Origin: Chara braunii
Lineage: Eukaryota; Streptophyta; Charophyceae; Charales; Characeae
DNA: 20,501 nucleotides
NCBI GenBank assembly: GCA_003427395.1
Contig: BFEA01000143.1
Coordinates: forward strand, 2,168,074-2,188,574
Direction of reading: 5' to 3'
The notes below the pieces were generated by a model. The model did no database searches and was not told the origin of the DNA. It saw only the letters and a list, made by a program, of their open reading frames with translations. The number at the start of each line of letters is the position of its first letter. The first letter of the stretch is position 1. Positions 1 through 9,268 of this stretch are shown here, piece after piece. Position numbers and translations under genes: made by a program.

Positions 1-274
1 GAGGGCTATTTTTCACATGGGGTCTCATTTGACTCTATTTTCTTGAGGGAGGCTGATCCGAGATTTTTCGGATTGCTCCCATGCCTCCCACTTCAGTTTT
101 CTTTACTTTTCCTTTTCCTTTTTGGCCTTCCCGTTTGTCACCACTAGTACTTGCACTAGTGGTGCTAATATTCTTGGCCGTCAAGATGTCGATCTTGACG
201 GTGCACCTTACATTTATTATTTTCCCCTCATGCGGTGCCGCTGTTTCTTCTTGGGACTTTTACATNTCCCCGCC

Positions 275-405
275 ACTTGTCCCGTCGGTGGTCCCTGACA
301 CTTAGTCCCGTCGGTGGTCCCCGACACTTAGTCCCGCCGGTGGTCCCCGACACTTAGTCCCGTCGGCGGTCCCTGACACTTAGTCCCGTTGTCGGTCCCC
401 GACAC
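275..405. repeat. 26-bp tandem repeat, about 5 copies
   Basis: The unit starts ACTTAGTCCCGTCGGTGGTC and ends CCCGACAC or CCTGACAC. Copies begin at about 275, 300, 326, 352 and 378, giving a 26-bp period. Copies differ by a few substitutions, and the last is more divergent (GTTGTCGG). There is no coding potential. An ambiguous base (n) lies just before it at 266. Its role is unknown. Confidence 0.9.
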
Positions 406-1103
406 AATTCGCCCTGGACGCCATTATTTTTACTTAGTCCCACATGGCCCTGGGTGTCTTTCCCCGAGGTGTCCCATGCCCCTTGGGCGTCTTGTTACTT
501 AGTCTTTCCTCGCGCCTTGTGCGTGCCGATCTCTTTGGTCGTGGGCCTCCACTCCGAGGCTCCCATAGGTGGTCCCCACGTTGGCCCCTCATTTCCTGGC
601 TTCCCGCGGTTTCTGACCGCCCATCCCTCGACTTCCTCATTCCCTTATTGTTGTCGCGCTGCAATTGCTAGTTCAAAGGGCCCTTTGGCCTTAGTCTTAT
701 TGCATTCCGATGACCCTCCCGACCTCCTGCTATGTTTTATGTGTCCCTGTTCTTGCGCTCGCTTGCTTGCCGCCACTAGTTCTTTCCTCTTGTGGTTCTC
801 TCCTCAGGGCATCACTCCCTTCTGCGGCCTAATCCTTTGTCTTTTCTCTCTCCTGCTTCCTCACTCTAGATTTCTCTGTTGTGCACAAATTGTCCGTATT
901 CAATCTCTCGAGTGCTAGGAAGTTATTCGGGACCCACCAGCCCCGACACATTCCCCCCACTCATTCGCGATGTCCTCATCGAGCACCAATCTCTTGTTAG
1001 AGGGTTTTGGAGGGGTAGACGGGAAAGGAGGGTGAGGTGTTATGGGTGGTTAGTTTGCCAAGGTTCGTTTTGTTCTTTTCCCATTCTTTTCTCAATGTCT
1101 TCC
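406..1103. other. No convincing gene; pyrimidine-rich DNA
   Basis: The + strand is strongly C+T rich here and gives open frames on both strands, the longest being a 154-residue + frame at 454-918. Those frames are Leu/Ser/Pro/Phe-rich, overlap one another, and show no domain or motif. I see nothing functional. Confidence 0.6.
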
Positions 1104-1646
1104 TTAGCTTCCGCCCCTTGGGGTGGAGGAGGGTATGGGGGAGTCGAAGGTTCTACAACTTAGACCAGGTTGCTCATTTCCATCATAGCTCTGCCTCTTT
1201 ATCTTTCCCTTAATCGAGACGCGAACTTCTTCTTCAGTCAACTCTGTATACTCAGCAGGGCAGCTCATAATTCTTTCGCCTTCAGTAGCATGAAGCAGAT
1301 GGGGCTCTCCTTGCTCCATGTACTTAACTACTGGTATGCTGACTTTATTATCAGGGTGACAATTTGTTGTCATAGCACAATTGGTTTTCTCATTCTATGC
1401 CTTGGCTTTGTTGATAACAAATTGTAGGCAAGTTTTTTGATGCGACTCAATGTCAGGCATTTGCTCCGGAAGGGAGATGTTTGTCTAGTACAACCGCTGC
1501 CTTTGCTGTGGTGATACCCACTTCGAATCGGTGAGCCCAGGCACAAGTCCCCTTAAGTGCTTCGTAATTTCAAATCTGTCTTCCCATTTCATCGAGGAAG
1601 CATTCTTGAGCAGAAACCATTTTGGTCTCGCCTCATTCATTACTCT
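1104..1646 (-). pseudogene. Fragment of a C5 cytosine-DNA methyltransferase (DNMT3/DRM-like C-terminal half)
   Basis: On the - strand one frame runs from about 1646 to 1104, interrupted only by TAG at 1485-1487 and TAG at 1395-1397. In order it shows NEARPKWFLLKNASSM, which resembles methyltransferase motif VI (ENV) with Glu replaced by Lys (codon 1605-1607) and Val by Ala. Next comes VSPQQRQRLY-stop-TNI, resembling motif VIII with RLYWTN, so the first TAG sits where Trp is expected. Then ERIMSCPAEYTEL, resembling the E-R-x-x-G-F-P-x-x-Y-T motif IX/X region. Motif I (FxGxG) and the PC catalytic loop are absent, so this is only the C-terminal part. A T-rich tract followed by AG at 1643-1646 looks like a splice acceptor, suggesting that upstream exons were lost or lie elsewhere. 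The family normally methylates cytosine in DNA; this copy cannot. The family assignment comes from motif reading only. It could be a host gene remnant or cargo of a retroelement. Confidence 0.55.
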
Positions 1647-1699
1647 TATAAAAAAAATATATATACTTTTCGGCGTGTGCAATCCATGTTTTCCCTTTA

Positions 1700-2295
1700 C
1701 CGTTCCCCGACGCTCAGGCCTTGCCAAATCCACACGCATCTCCTTCGGGTCCTTTCGCCCGACTTTCCTCAGGTCTTGCCAATTTTGCATTCATATCACT
1801 CTTTGTCCTTTCTTGTTCCTTGCTTATTTTTAACTTTTTCATGCATGTTGCCCAGTTCATCCCTTGTGCATCTCTCTTTCAGACACCTTGTCAGACTTGT
1901 TTCCAAATACACATCTGTTTCCCCGTCTGCCAGTCTTTCTCTCATATCCCTACATAGTCCAGCATACGAGTCTTTTCTTTTCCAGACGTCCTACTCGGCC
2001 CATTTTCAAGCTTATGCCAAATCAATCACCCAAGTCGCTTGCCAGGTCTTTTCTCAAGCTCATGCAACGTCAATTTCTTACCCATTTCTCTTCTGGACAT
2101 CTTGCCATGCCTTTTCTCAGGCCTGCGCAAAGTCAATTACTCATCCCTTCTTCTCTTCTGGACATCTTGTCAGACTTTTTCTCAAGCTCATGCAACGTTA
2201 ATTACTCATTTATTCTTTTCTTCTGGACATGTTGCCAGACCTTTTCTCAAACATGCACAAAGTCAATTACTCATTCATTCTTACGCTCATGGTAC
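1700..2295. repeat. Degenerate tandem array, about 65-bp unit
   Basis: Clear copies begin at 2038, 2101, 2166 and 2231 (spacings 63, 65, 65). The unit reads roughly CTTGCCAGACCTTTTCTCAA, then a CATGCAACGTCAATTACTCA block, and ends TCTTCTGGACAT. Weaker, more diverged copies extend back to about 1700. The array creates long + strand open frames (for example 1864-2691) that are repeat artefacts. Confidence 0.8.
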
Positions 2296-3575
2296 CTTTC
2301 TCTTTTGCACGTTTTTTCTTTGGTAGATGGCACACCTTCTCCCCACTCAAAATGTGATGTCCCCATCGCACGACTGGTTCTCACTCGGAGGTACGCAACC
2401 TTTGGCCCACCAACGAGTAGGCGGATGCCGGCACATCAGACCCAAAAAGGAAGGGTGATCAGTCCTCCCCCTGCTGATAACTCACCTCATCCCCTTACTC
2501 CGTCCGACCTTTTGCTGCTTACGAGACGGGCGCCATTACTGAGGTACCTCCTCACATCTGGAAGGCAGGTCCAGTCCAAGCCTCCTAGAACCCCGTCTTG
2601 CCGTAAGGGCTTCCTCGCTAATCGTTCCTCCCGAGTGGTAATTTTCTGGTTCCGGCCTCTTCCTTTCAAGAGAGTTGGGGCTCTCAATTAGTCCACGAGT
2701 GCAGTTACGAAGACCTCGCAATTAGTCCCGAAGCGGTTATAATGCTCCGGCGGGGCGGTGTCACTCGCCCCGTGGTGGTTGTGGCTTCCACCCGGTACCA
2801 CGCCCAACTCCTCCCTTCTGGACAGTGCTGCTCAACTTAACGCGAGCCGCCGTGGCCCATTCCAAGCGGCCATGCCGCCCCTCAACGACATGGCGTGTGG
2901 TTGGGGAGAACAAAAGAGACTAGAAAAAAAAGAATGGCTCTCTTGCCCATTTGGTTCCCTCACCCTTTGACATTTAGGCGTTCAACACGAGACGCAATTT
3001 GAACTTCCCGACTAGAGCTCGTTGTCGGGGTCAGTTCCGGACGTCCCGCACCGATCCAAGTGGTAGGTGCCTTGGTCCTTTAACCCTCATCCCCTTACAA
3101 GAGGAACAGGTCGCGCTGAGACTTTTTCCCTTACAGGGATAGAGGTCTTGGGGTCGCGGTGCGAGCACCGGTATCCCCCTCCTGCTGAGGCCAAAGACTA
3201 GAAAAAAAAAAAATTCATTTCAATGCTATTTCCAAGTCCATTTCAAGTCGCCTAGGGTCCCCTGCCTATGCAATGCAATATTCAATCCTCAATCATTCAA
3301 TCCAATGCTATTTCCAAGGCTGATTCTCATGGCTGGTCTGACAGCCTCTTATCAACAAAACCACCCTCACGGCCGGTCTGACGGTCATTCTCTCAATAGC
3401 CATTTCTCAAGACTGACCCTTCCGCCCACTCAATCCTCAATTTTTTCATTCCTCAACACCCAATTTCTGTGACCGTCCCAACGGTCCCTGCCCCTCTCGG
3501 CTTTAAGGCTCCGCCTTCTTTATCTTGTTCTTCTCTTTCGCATTTTCCTTCCGCCCCCTTGGCGATTTTTAGTGG
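2296..3575. other. No gene seen; pyrimidine-rich spacer
   Basis: Short open frames on both strands show no motifs. There are low-order repeats of GGTCTGACGG and CAATCCTCAA type words at 3230-3440, and an A-run at 3201-3212. Position along the - strand element makes 2300-4780 the place to look for a 3' LTR, but I found no matching copy to the right of the element. Confidence 0.5.
2751..2772. other. GC-rich hairpin
   Basis: CGGGGCG at 2751-2757 and CGCCCCG at 2766-2772 form a perfect 7-bp inverted repeat around an 8-nt loop. No T-run follows on either strand, so nothing specifically suggests a terminator. Confidence 0.5.
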
Positions 3576-3795
3576 CCGATCCACCGGCCTTTTCCATTTC
3601 CTCCATTCAACTGATTGGTTATTTCAACAACCGACCCACCGGCCTTTTCCACCTCTCTCATCCATCCTTTGGCTATTTTTAATCACCGACCCACCGACCT
3701 TTTCCATTTCTTTCATTCATCCCATTGGCTATTTCAATGACCGACCCACCGGCCTTTTCCATCTCTCTCATTCCAGCTCATTCTCAATTAACCTT
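3576..3795. repeat. 55-bp tandem repeat, 4 copies
   Basis: Copies start at 3576, 3631, 3686 and 3741, exactly 55 bp apart. The unit begins CCGACCCACCGGCCTTTTCC, followed by a T/C-rich half ending in GATTGGCTATTTCAA-like sequence. Copies are about 80-90% alike by eye. No coding role is apparent. Confidence 0.9.
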
Positions 3796-4060
3796 TCTCA
3801 ATCAACCTTTCTCAATCCAATATGCAGGGGACCCCAGTGCCTATTTCAAAACGAATGACCCTTGTCAGGGGCCATTCCCGAACAACCTGGTTAGGGTCGT
3901 TCTTATCCATTCTCAAGTCGAACAGCCTGGTTAGGGTCATTCCTTTCCATTCTCAAGGTTAGTGCCCGAGGGGGTGGGCCTCGAGGTTACGGATCCCATT
4001 TCTGTCTTGGAGGTTAGAAGGCGGCCATCTCATCTTTTGCGTGTTGTTCTCTTCCTTCCA

Positions 4061-4175
4061 TTTCTCACAGTAATGTACCATCCATTCCATTTCTCACAGT
4101 AATGTACCATCCATTCCATTTCTCACAGTAATGTACCATCCATTTCATTTCTCACAGTAACGTACCGTCCATTGT
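4061..4175. repeat. 29-bp tandem repeat, 4 copies
   Basis: TTTCTCACAGTAATGTACCA starts at 4061, 4090, 4119 and 4148. The first three copies are identical and the fourth has T-to-C changes. The near identity points to recent expansion compared with the other arrays on this side. Confidence 0.92.
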
Positions 4176-4205
4176 GTACACCCGACTTAGCGTCTAGCAC
4201 TCGAG

Positions 4206-4224
4206 TTGGGGCTCGCGACCCCAA
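4206..4224. other. Near-perfect palindrome
   Basis: TTGGGG, one unpaired C, TCGCGA, then CCCCAA make a 19-bp near-palindrome. No function is assigned. Confidence 0.45.
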
Positions 4225-4780
4225 GCAGCACTAGCCCATCCGGCCGTTCATCCATAACAAAAGACAAAAGCGCCCCTTCCATTTTCACTCTTCCTGATCT
4301 CTCATGTTTCGGCTATTCTCAGTCTCATTCATGACTCAGTTGGATTAGGCTCTTAGGGAAGGAGAGTTCTTCACGCCCCTTAACCCATAGGTTCCCTAAC
4401 CTCTCTTGTACTCGACCAATCATTCAATGCCATGGTTTGCTCGTCAATCCGTACTCAAGGTTTTCCCCTCTCAAAAGCATAATCCTTGTTCCATCCAAAA
4501 TTCACAATCCGCCCTCTCCCAATTGGTCTCATTCCAAATCCCATGTCTTTGTCTTAGGTACCCAAGGTAGCTCATCCCAAAAGTAGCCTCGACAACTATC
4601 TTGTACTTTAGCGTGACACAACCTTAGCTGACCCTCTTTTCACTTCCTCCTTAGCAAGCTTGCCCATATTATACACGTTCTCGTCATTCTCATATCTCTG
4701 CAGACAGAAAGCAGCGATCCTTTTCAATGCTAAATCAACACCTAGTTCTTATTACCGCCTTACGCCTCGTCGTGCCTAGT
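4225..4780. other. Non-coding 3' flank of the retroelement
   Basis: Read on the - strand, this follows the last open stretch of the 3' ORF. Stops are frequent in all frames. Purine-rich runs on the - strand near 4635 and 4470 could be polypurine tracts, but no LTR start can be fixed. I see no gene. Confidence 0.5.
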
Positions 4781-5656
4781 TCATTGTCCACTCCGTTCCT
4801 CGGCAGGCTTCCTAACCCCCAGGCAGTAGGTCTCGATCTTTTTTTTCATCCTTACAATTTTATGCAACTCAGCCTCGTTGAAAAAATCCAGGGGTGTGGC
4901 TTCCACCCCTGACCTTGCGAGTGCCCGAGTCTTGATAATCCATCAGTGCCTGATTACATTGGTCCATTGCTGAAACCAATGACTGGGCGTTGACCCGAAC
5001 TCGTCCTCCCATCTGAAAGCCCCATCGCCTGGTTGGTGCATCGGAGGCCGCCCCTCTTCCCTAGGCCTTGAGATCTCATCCCTCTCATCCCCGGTGCTGA
5101 TTTCTATGACTTCGCGCACATCCTCCTCCTCGTCCCCCTCGTCTTCAATCTATATAGGGCTATACCCACCAGCAAGGTTCTTTGGATCGTAGGTAAAAGG
5201 GATCTCTGTCCCCGTCCCATACCCCTCGCAACTGCCATGACCGCTTCGTCCTTCAAGCAGGCTCTCCCTTTTCTCCTCGTCCTCCTCACGTTCGTCGCGC
5301 ATACCTTGTCCCCCCTTGCTTTCCCCATGCCAAGTCTCACGTCGTTCGCCCCTGTTGGCCCCTTCCTCGTTAGAGACCCGAGCCTTATCTCCCATTTCTG
5401 TGTTGCCTCCGTCTTCCACATTTGCCCTTCCCTTTTCGCCCTCACTGCCATATGATATTTCTATACCTTCTCCCTTGCGGAGGGGTGAGGGTTTCCTACA
5501 CAAACATTTCCCTTCACCCCTGCCTACCACTGGCCCGCCCATGAGCCCAATGTACAATTTTCTCTTCGCTGTCCTCCTCCCTTGGCTTGGTCCAACTTCT
5601 TCCCCTCCGGTAGGCCTGTTGATTGCCCCGTTGTCGTTCTCGTTGCCGAATTCCAT
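4781..5656 (-). pseudogene. Extra ORF downstream of integrase, charged protein of unknown function, interrupted by TAG and TGA
   Basis: One - strand frame stays open from an ATG at 5656 (context ACAACAATGG) to TGA at 4781-4783, except for TAG at 5150-5152 and TGA at 4943-4945. The first 170 codons are Gly/Glu/Arg/Lys-rich and look disordered. After the TAG comes an acidic run (EDEGDEEEDVREVIEI), then an aromatic stretch ending SHWFQQWTNVIRH. After the TGA comes a helical, ordered-looking segment containing TPLDFFNEAELHKIVRMKKK. The sensible amino-acid make-up continues across both stops in the same frame, which argues that the stops interrupt a once longer ORF of about 290 residues. It shares the frame of integrase. 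I recognise no family. It may be an element accessory or structural protein; no signal peptide is visible. Confidence 0.6.
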
Positions 5657-6025
5657 TGTTGTCTTTTCTCGTTTTACTCCTAAGCCCTGTATCACAAAAC
5701 AACACCCGCAATGTCCCCCATACACTTACGCCTCCCCCCCCTTAGGCCGGTAGACATTCCCAAAATGCACCCAGTATCCCTCGCATCACGCCCTTTTTAT
5801 ACATGCGAATGCGTCGTTTGTGATGACCCCATATTTTCCCCGTAAAAAACTATGGTACAATGCCCCAAACATCCCTTCCCGTTGTGACACAAGCCGGATA
5901 TTGCAAACCCCCAAGTCATGCTACCTTTCAACCTCAGTCAGTCCAAGCCAAAGCACCAGTCCCAAAAAAAATGACAGTCCCACGAACATGGTCAGAGACA
6001 AACCATAGAGTGAGCAAGGCTGTGG
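5657..6025 (-). other. Post-integrase open stretch with a possible membrane segment
   Basis: In the integrase frame, immediately after its TAA, the - strand encodes a hydrophobic run including MFVGLSFFLGLVLWLGL. Its ATG is at 5987-5989 and a TAG at 5921-5923, making 22 codons. The frame then continues with protein-like sequence (LYHSFLRGKYGVITNDAF) to TGA at 5786-5788 and TAA at 5726-5728. A G-rich run, AAG followed by seven G, at 5731-5743 could be a polypurine-like tract. It may be a remnant of a membrane or envelope-like ORF, or chance. Too little remains to decide. Confidence 0.3.
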
Positions 6026-7264
6026 TTAGTCTTTAGCTTGTGGCTCCTCTGTTTCCTTATCTTCGGCCTCCTGAAGCCATTGTTCCACTGGGTCCTGACT
6101 TAGAAACCTGACCAGTCGTTGCCCCGGGAAGGCCCCTTTCAATCCAGTTCCATCCAAATCTTCCAGTTCGAAGGTGTTCAGTCCCACCCGCTTGGGGACC
6201 CGGTAGGGGCCTTTCAACCTTTTTCCCAACTGTCCCGACCAAGTACTTTCTAGTGTCGAGTTCCTTAGCAATACCATCTCCCCCACCTGAAGTGGCTCCT
6301 TTCTGACATTCTTAACCTGGTCCCACCTTGCTTTGTCCCTCATTCTGCTGTCCAGCACCCGGCTGGTGATGTCTTCCATGTCCTCCTCATTCTTAAGGAT
6401 CTGTTGACATCTTGCCTCGATTAACTCTTCAGTGGTCATTTGCGGATCATCATCTAACCTATTCCAGGTAGGTACTAAGGCTTCCACAGGAAAGTCGATC
6501 TCTCTTCCGTACCAAAGCTCTGTCGGGATACATCCTGTTGTCCTTTTAGGAGTCATATTCTCTGCAAAGACAGCCTGCTTAAGATACCTAGGCCAGTTCC
6601 CTAGATGGTCTGCTGCGAGCTTTGCAATCGTGTTCTTCAAGGTTCGGTGCCCCCTTTCCACCGGTGCATTGGCCTCAGGGTGATACGGCTCGATGAGTTT
6701 GATCGGTACGCAGAGTCTCTTAAGCATCCTCAATACTTCTTGGTTCACAAATTCCGTCTCATTGTTTGCTATAAACCTCCTGACGAACGGGTGCCTTAAG
6801 TAGAAGTCTTCTATCCAGTCCGCCACACTCCTCCCTGTCTTTTTCTTGAGGGCGACTGCCTCCACGAACCCACTCAAGTTGTCTCGCGCATCCAGGATAT
6901 ACCTGTACCCATCCGTTGATACAGGCATGACCGCAAGGTCGAGGTGGACTAGACGTCCCGGCCCTAGCACCCGCGTTGGTCTAAGCGGCTCGAAGACTCG
7001 TACCGAGCTTCGTTCTTGGCAAATAAGGCAAGTCTGGCAGTATATGGCGACCATGCCTGCCATGCCTGGCCAATAATAGAGCGGCGTTATCTTTGCAAGT
7101 GTTCCTTTGGAAGACCGATGACCTCCAACTAACCCGTCGTGCATTGCCTGGATAACGTCTACTTGCCTAGACCTTCCGCACACAACCCTTCTGGGCATAG
7201 CACCTTCCTCCCTCCGGAACGAATGCCCGCCCCTTAGGACGTACCTTTTGGCTTCTTCTCTTGC
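6026..7264 (-). pseudogene. Ty3/gypsy integrase domain of pol (catalytic Asp lost)
   Basis: The frame opens after a TAG at 7265-7267, and homologous-looking sequence (KRYVLRGGHSFRREEGAM) precedes the internal ATG at 7198. Numbering from that Met, the zinc-binding HHCC domain shows H20, H27, C57 and C60. The catalytic core has D87 in HLDLAV, then FIANNETEF where retroelement integrases have DNGxEF, so the second Asp is Asn145 and the Gly is Glu147. Glu181 lies in YHPEANAPVERGH. Spacing of 58 and 35 residues fits D-D35-E. A GPY/F motif (LKGPYRV) follows in the C-terminal domain, without a chromodomain. Integrase inserts the cDNA into host chromosomes. The D-to-N change should abolish strand transfer. 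It lies downstream of RNase H in a different present-day frame, owing to an indel near 7240-7264. Confidence 0.9.
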
Positions 7265-7800
7265 CTAACTTCCTTAGGTTTTTTGTTTCCTACCAACAAC
7301 AAACCGATCTCTCAAAAGAGCCCTTCGTATGATTGGACATAGAAAAAATCCTCTCCTTCCTTGCCCCCATCCTTTCCTTTCTGCATCTGATTTACCACCC
7401 ATTGCAACACTTTCCTTTCCCAAGATTCCACTAAGCTCATCACTGCTTCCCGGCCCCCTTCGACCGCCATTGCTATCAGCTCCTCCTTCGGTCCTACTAT
7501 CGCTCCCCATGAGTCATTTTCTTCTCTGCGTCCTCGAGTGGTAACTGGGCCTTGCCTAAGTTCAGCTACTACGGCAGGTGTCCCCTTCTGCAAAGTCTGG
7601 ATCAATAGTTCTCCCGATGTGCATCCCTCGCTCATCATTTCGTTATCCACTGCAAGAGTTCCTCCTTCGTATTCGAGGAAGGCGTCTATGGGTTCTGCAT
7701 CCTCCATCCCTTCGGGAGTGATGCAAGCCCGACTCAGCCCATCTGCCTTGTTACGGATTCCAGCAATCCGTTCGATCTTGTAATCGAACTGCCAGATGAA
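7234..7800 (-). pseudogene. RNase H tail and RNase H-integrase linker of pol, interrupted by TGA
   Basis: This continues the RNase H frame after TGA 7801-7803. It begins FIWQFDYKIERIAGIRNKAD then GLSR, a sequence typical of the end of Ty3/gypsy RNase H (the RNxADGLSR block). An acidic linker of about 130 residues follows, ending at TGA 7312-7314, with about 25 further codons to TAA at 7234-7236. The integrase frame takes over by overlap, so an indel lies at about 7237-7264. The linker itself has no recognisable domain. This is one piece of a broken pol polyprotein. Confidence 0.7.
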
Positions 7801-8640
7801 TCATACCCATCTCCCTACCGTCGGATCTATAGGCCTGTAATTCTTTAAGGCCCCTGCGACATTCGTCGGATCGATCCTTAAGATGAACCGCCTCCCAAAT
7901 AGGTAGGCCTGGAAGGTCTTAAGGCAATGCAGGATGGCTAGGACTTCCTTCTTGAACTGCGAGTACCGCCGTTTTGCGGAGTTCAGGGTTCTACTTTCGA
8001 ACATAATCGGCCTTTTTTTTCCTTCCTCATCCCTTTGGATCAACACACCTCCTACAGCCAAAGGTCCTCCATCCGTCTCTAGGATGAAGGGTCGTCCCAC
8101 TTCGTCATTAAAACAAGGCGCGGACAGGGCGACTGTCTCAGATGTCAATATGTCCTTGAGTCTTTGGACAGCTCCTTCTCGCTCCTCCGTCCAATCCATG
8201 GTTCCTTCTTCCCTGATCATAGCCCGGATAGGCTCAACGATCTTGGCAAAGTTTTTAATAAAGATCCTAAAAAAACCGACCACGCTTAGGAATGCCCTTA
8301 CTTCCGTCGTCGTGCGCAGTGGCGTCAGCCACTGTGATATCTTGTCGGTCTTTGCCGGATCCGGCTTCCTGCCGTAAGCACCGCAACGAAATCCTAGTAT
8401 AGTCACCTCCGGTACTGCTAGGATACTCTTTGGTCCACTAGCCGTAATGTTGCATACTAGGAACCGGCGGAGTAAGTCCTTCATGTCCTGCAGATGGTTT
8501 CACACAAAACGTCGGATCCCTGGCTGGACTTCCGTCTCGTCCTTTTCCTGCGCGCCTTTGATCGGATTGTCATCGATGTAAGGTTCACATTTTTCTGGGA
8601 ACATGTCTCCGGTCATGGCGAGCATCCTGCGTTGCGCTAG
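7801..8640 (-). pseudogene. Reverse transcriptase C-terminal part with YIDD box, and RNase H core
   Basis: In the frame entered after an indel near 8630-8640, the strand reads MLAMTGDMFPEKCEPYIDDN, with the RT catalytic YxDD box at 8569-8580. TGA at 8500-8502 follows RRFV, where Trp is likely, and the next 227 residues are uninterrupted. These hold the RT thumb (ILGFRCG, FLSVVGFFRIFIKNFAKI) and a Ty3-type RNase H with Asp in FILETDGG, Glu in FKKEVLAILHCL and Asp in RIDPTNVAGALKNY. The segment ends at TGA 7801-7803. RT copies element RNA to DNA and RNase H removes the RNA strand. The three acidic RNase H residues remain, but two stops and a frameshift prevent a full product. Confidence 0.88.
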
Positions 8641-9268
8641 TGAATCCCATAGGTGTCACCTGCATCTGTAGCTGGCCTACGGGGGTGTGCATAGCGGTGT
8701 ATGGCCTGTCCCGAATATCCAATGGAAGCTGGTCGTATCCTGAGTTTAAATCTATCAAGGAGTAAATGCTCCGTCCGGCGTGCGATTTTGCTAATAAGTC
8801 AGCCTGAGGTAGCGAGCCAACATCCCGGATGGTTACCGCATTCAATTTGTGCAGGTCCTGAATTCACCTTAGTGTCTTGTTAGGCTTCCGAAAGACGAAC
8901 CACCGATTTGCGTATGGCGATGTCGTAGGCTCCGCAACGAAGGAGTCCATCTTCGCTCGGAGGAGGTCTATTACTTCTCCCGCTATCCCAAATTCATAGG
9001 ATGGCCCCTTCGTTAAAAACCCGTCGTTGCGTATGGCGTTTTCTTCTTCTGTTAAAAACCCGTCTATCCCTATCTTCATTGTGTCTGCTACCTCATCTGG
9101 TATCCGATGTCCCTCCGTCGCCCTTTTTTCTCGGATCATTCGAAGGATCTCTTCCTCCTTCTCCATAGCCTCTTCCTTTGATGTCTCTAGCAGGATCGAG
9201 ACCGGTTTTGCTTTCTTCCCTACCGGCTTGTACTTTCGAACACTTCCTTCCGGGATCTTTCTCCTAAA
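8585..9268 (-). pseudogene. Reverse transcriptase N-terminal half (pol start), interrupted by TGA
   Basis: From the slippery site this frame reads FFRRKIPEGS, then VRKYKPVGKKAKPVSI, a block typical of the start of pol in this retroelement group. It continues through NRWFVFRKPNKTLR to TGA at 8864-8866. The following residues IQDLHKLNAVTIRD match the usual K-x-R-W-I-x-D-L-x-x-L-N pattern, so the TGA sits at Trp. Motif A follows (YSLIDLNSGYDQLPL, catalytic Asp present), then motif B (TPMGFTSA). After that, the frame is lost: the YIDD segment continues in another frame from about 8640, leaving a meaningless tail to TGA at 8585. It has no ATG of its own at the front, as expected for a frameshift product of gag-pro. 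Confidence 0.88.

Noticed and set aside
454-918. 154-residue + strand open frame
   Set aside because: It is Leu/Ser/Cys/Pro-rich, typical of C/T-rich DNA, with no motif and overlapping frames on both strands.
1864-2691. 275-residue + strand open frame
   Set aside because: It runs through the 65-bp tandem array and has a repetitive, motif-free composition.
3576-4175. CRISPR-like array
   Set aside because: The repeats are contiguous with no unique spacers and lie in eukaryotic DNA.
5731-5743. G-run as the polypurine tract marking the 3' LTR
   Set aside because: Protein-like sequence of the 3' ORF continues well past it and no TG-starting repeat follows, so it is only mentioned as possible.
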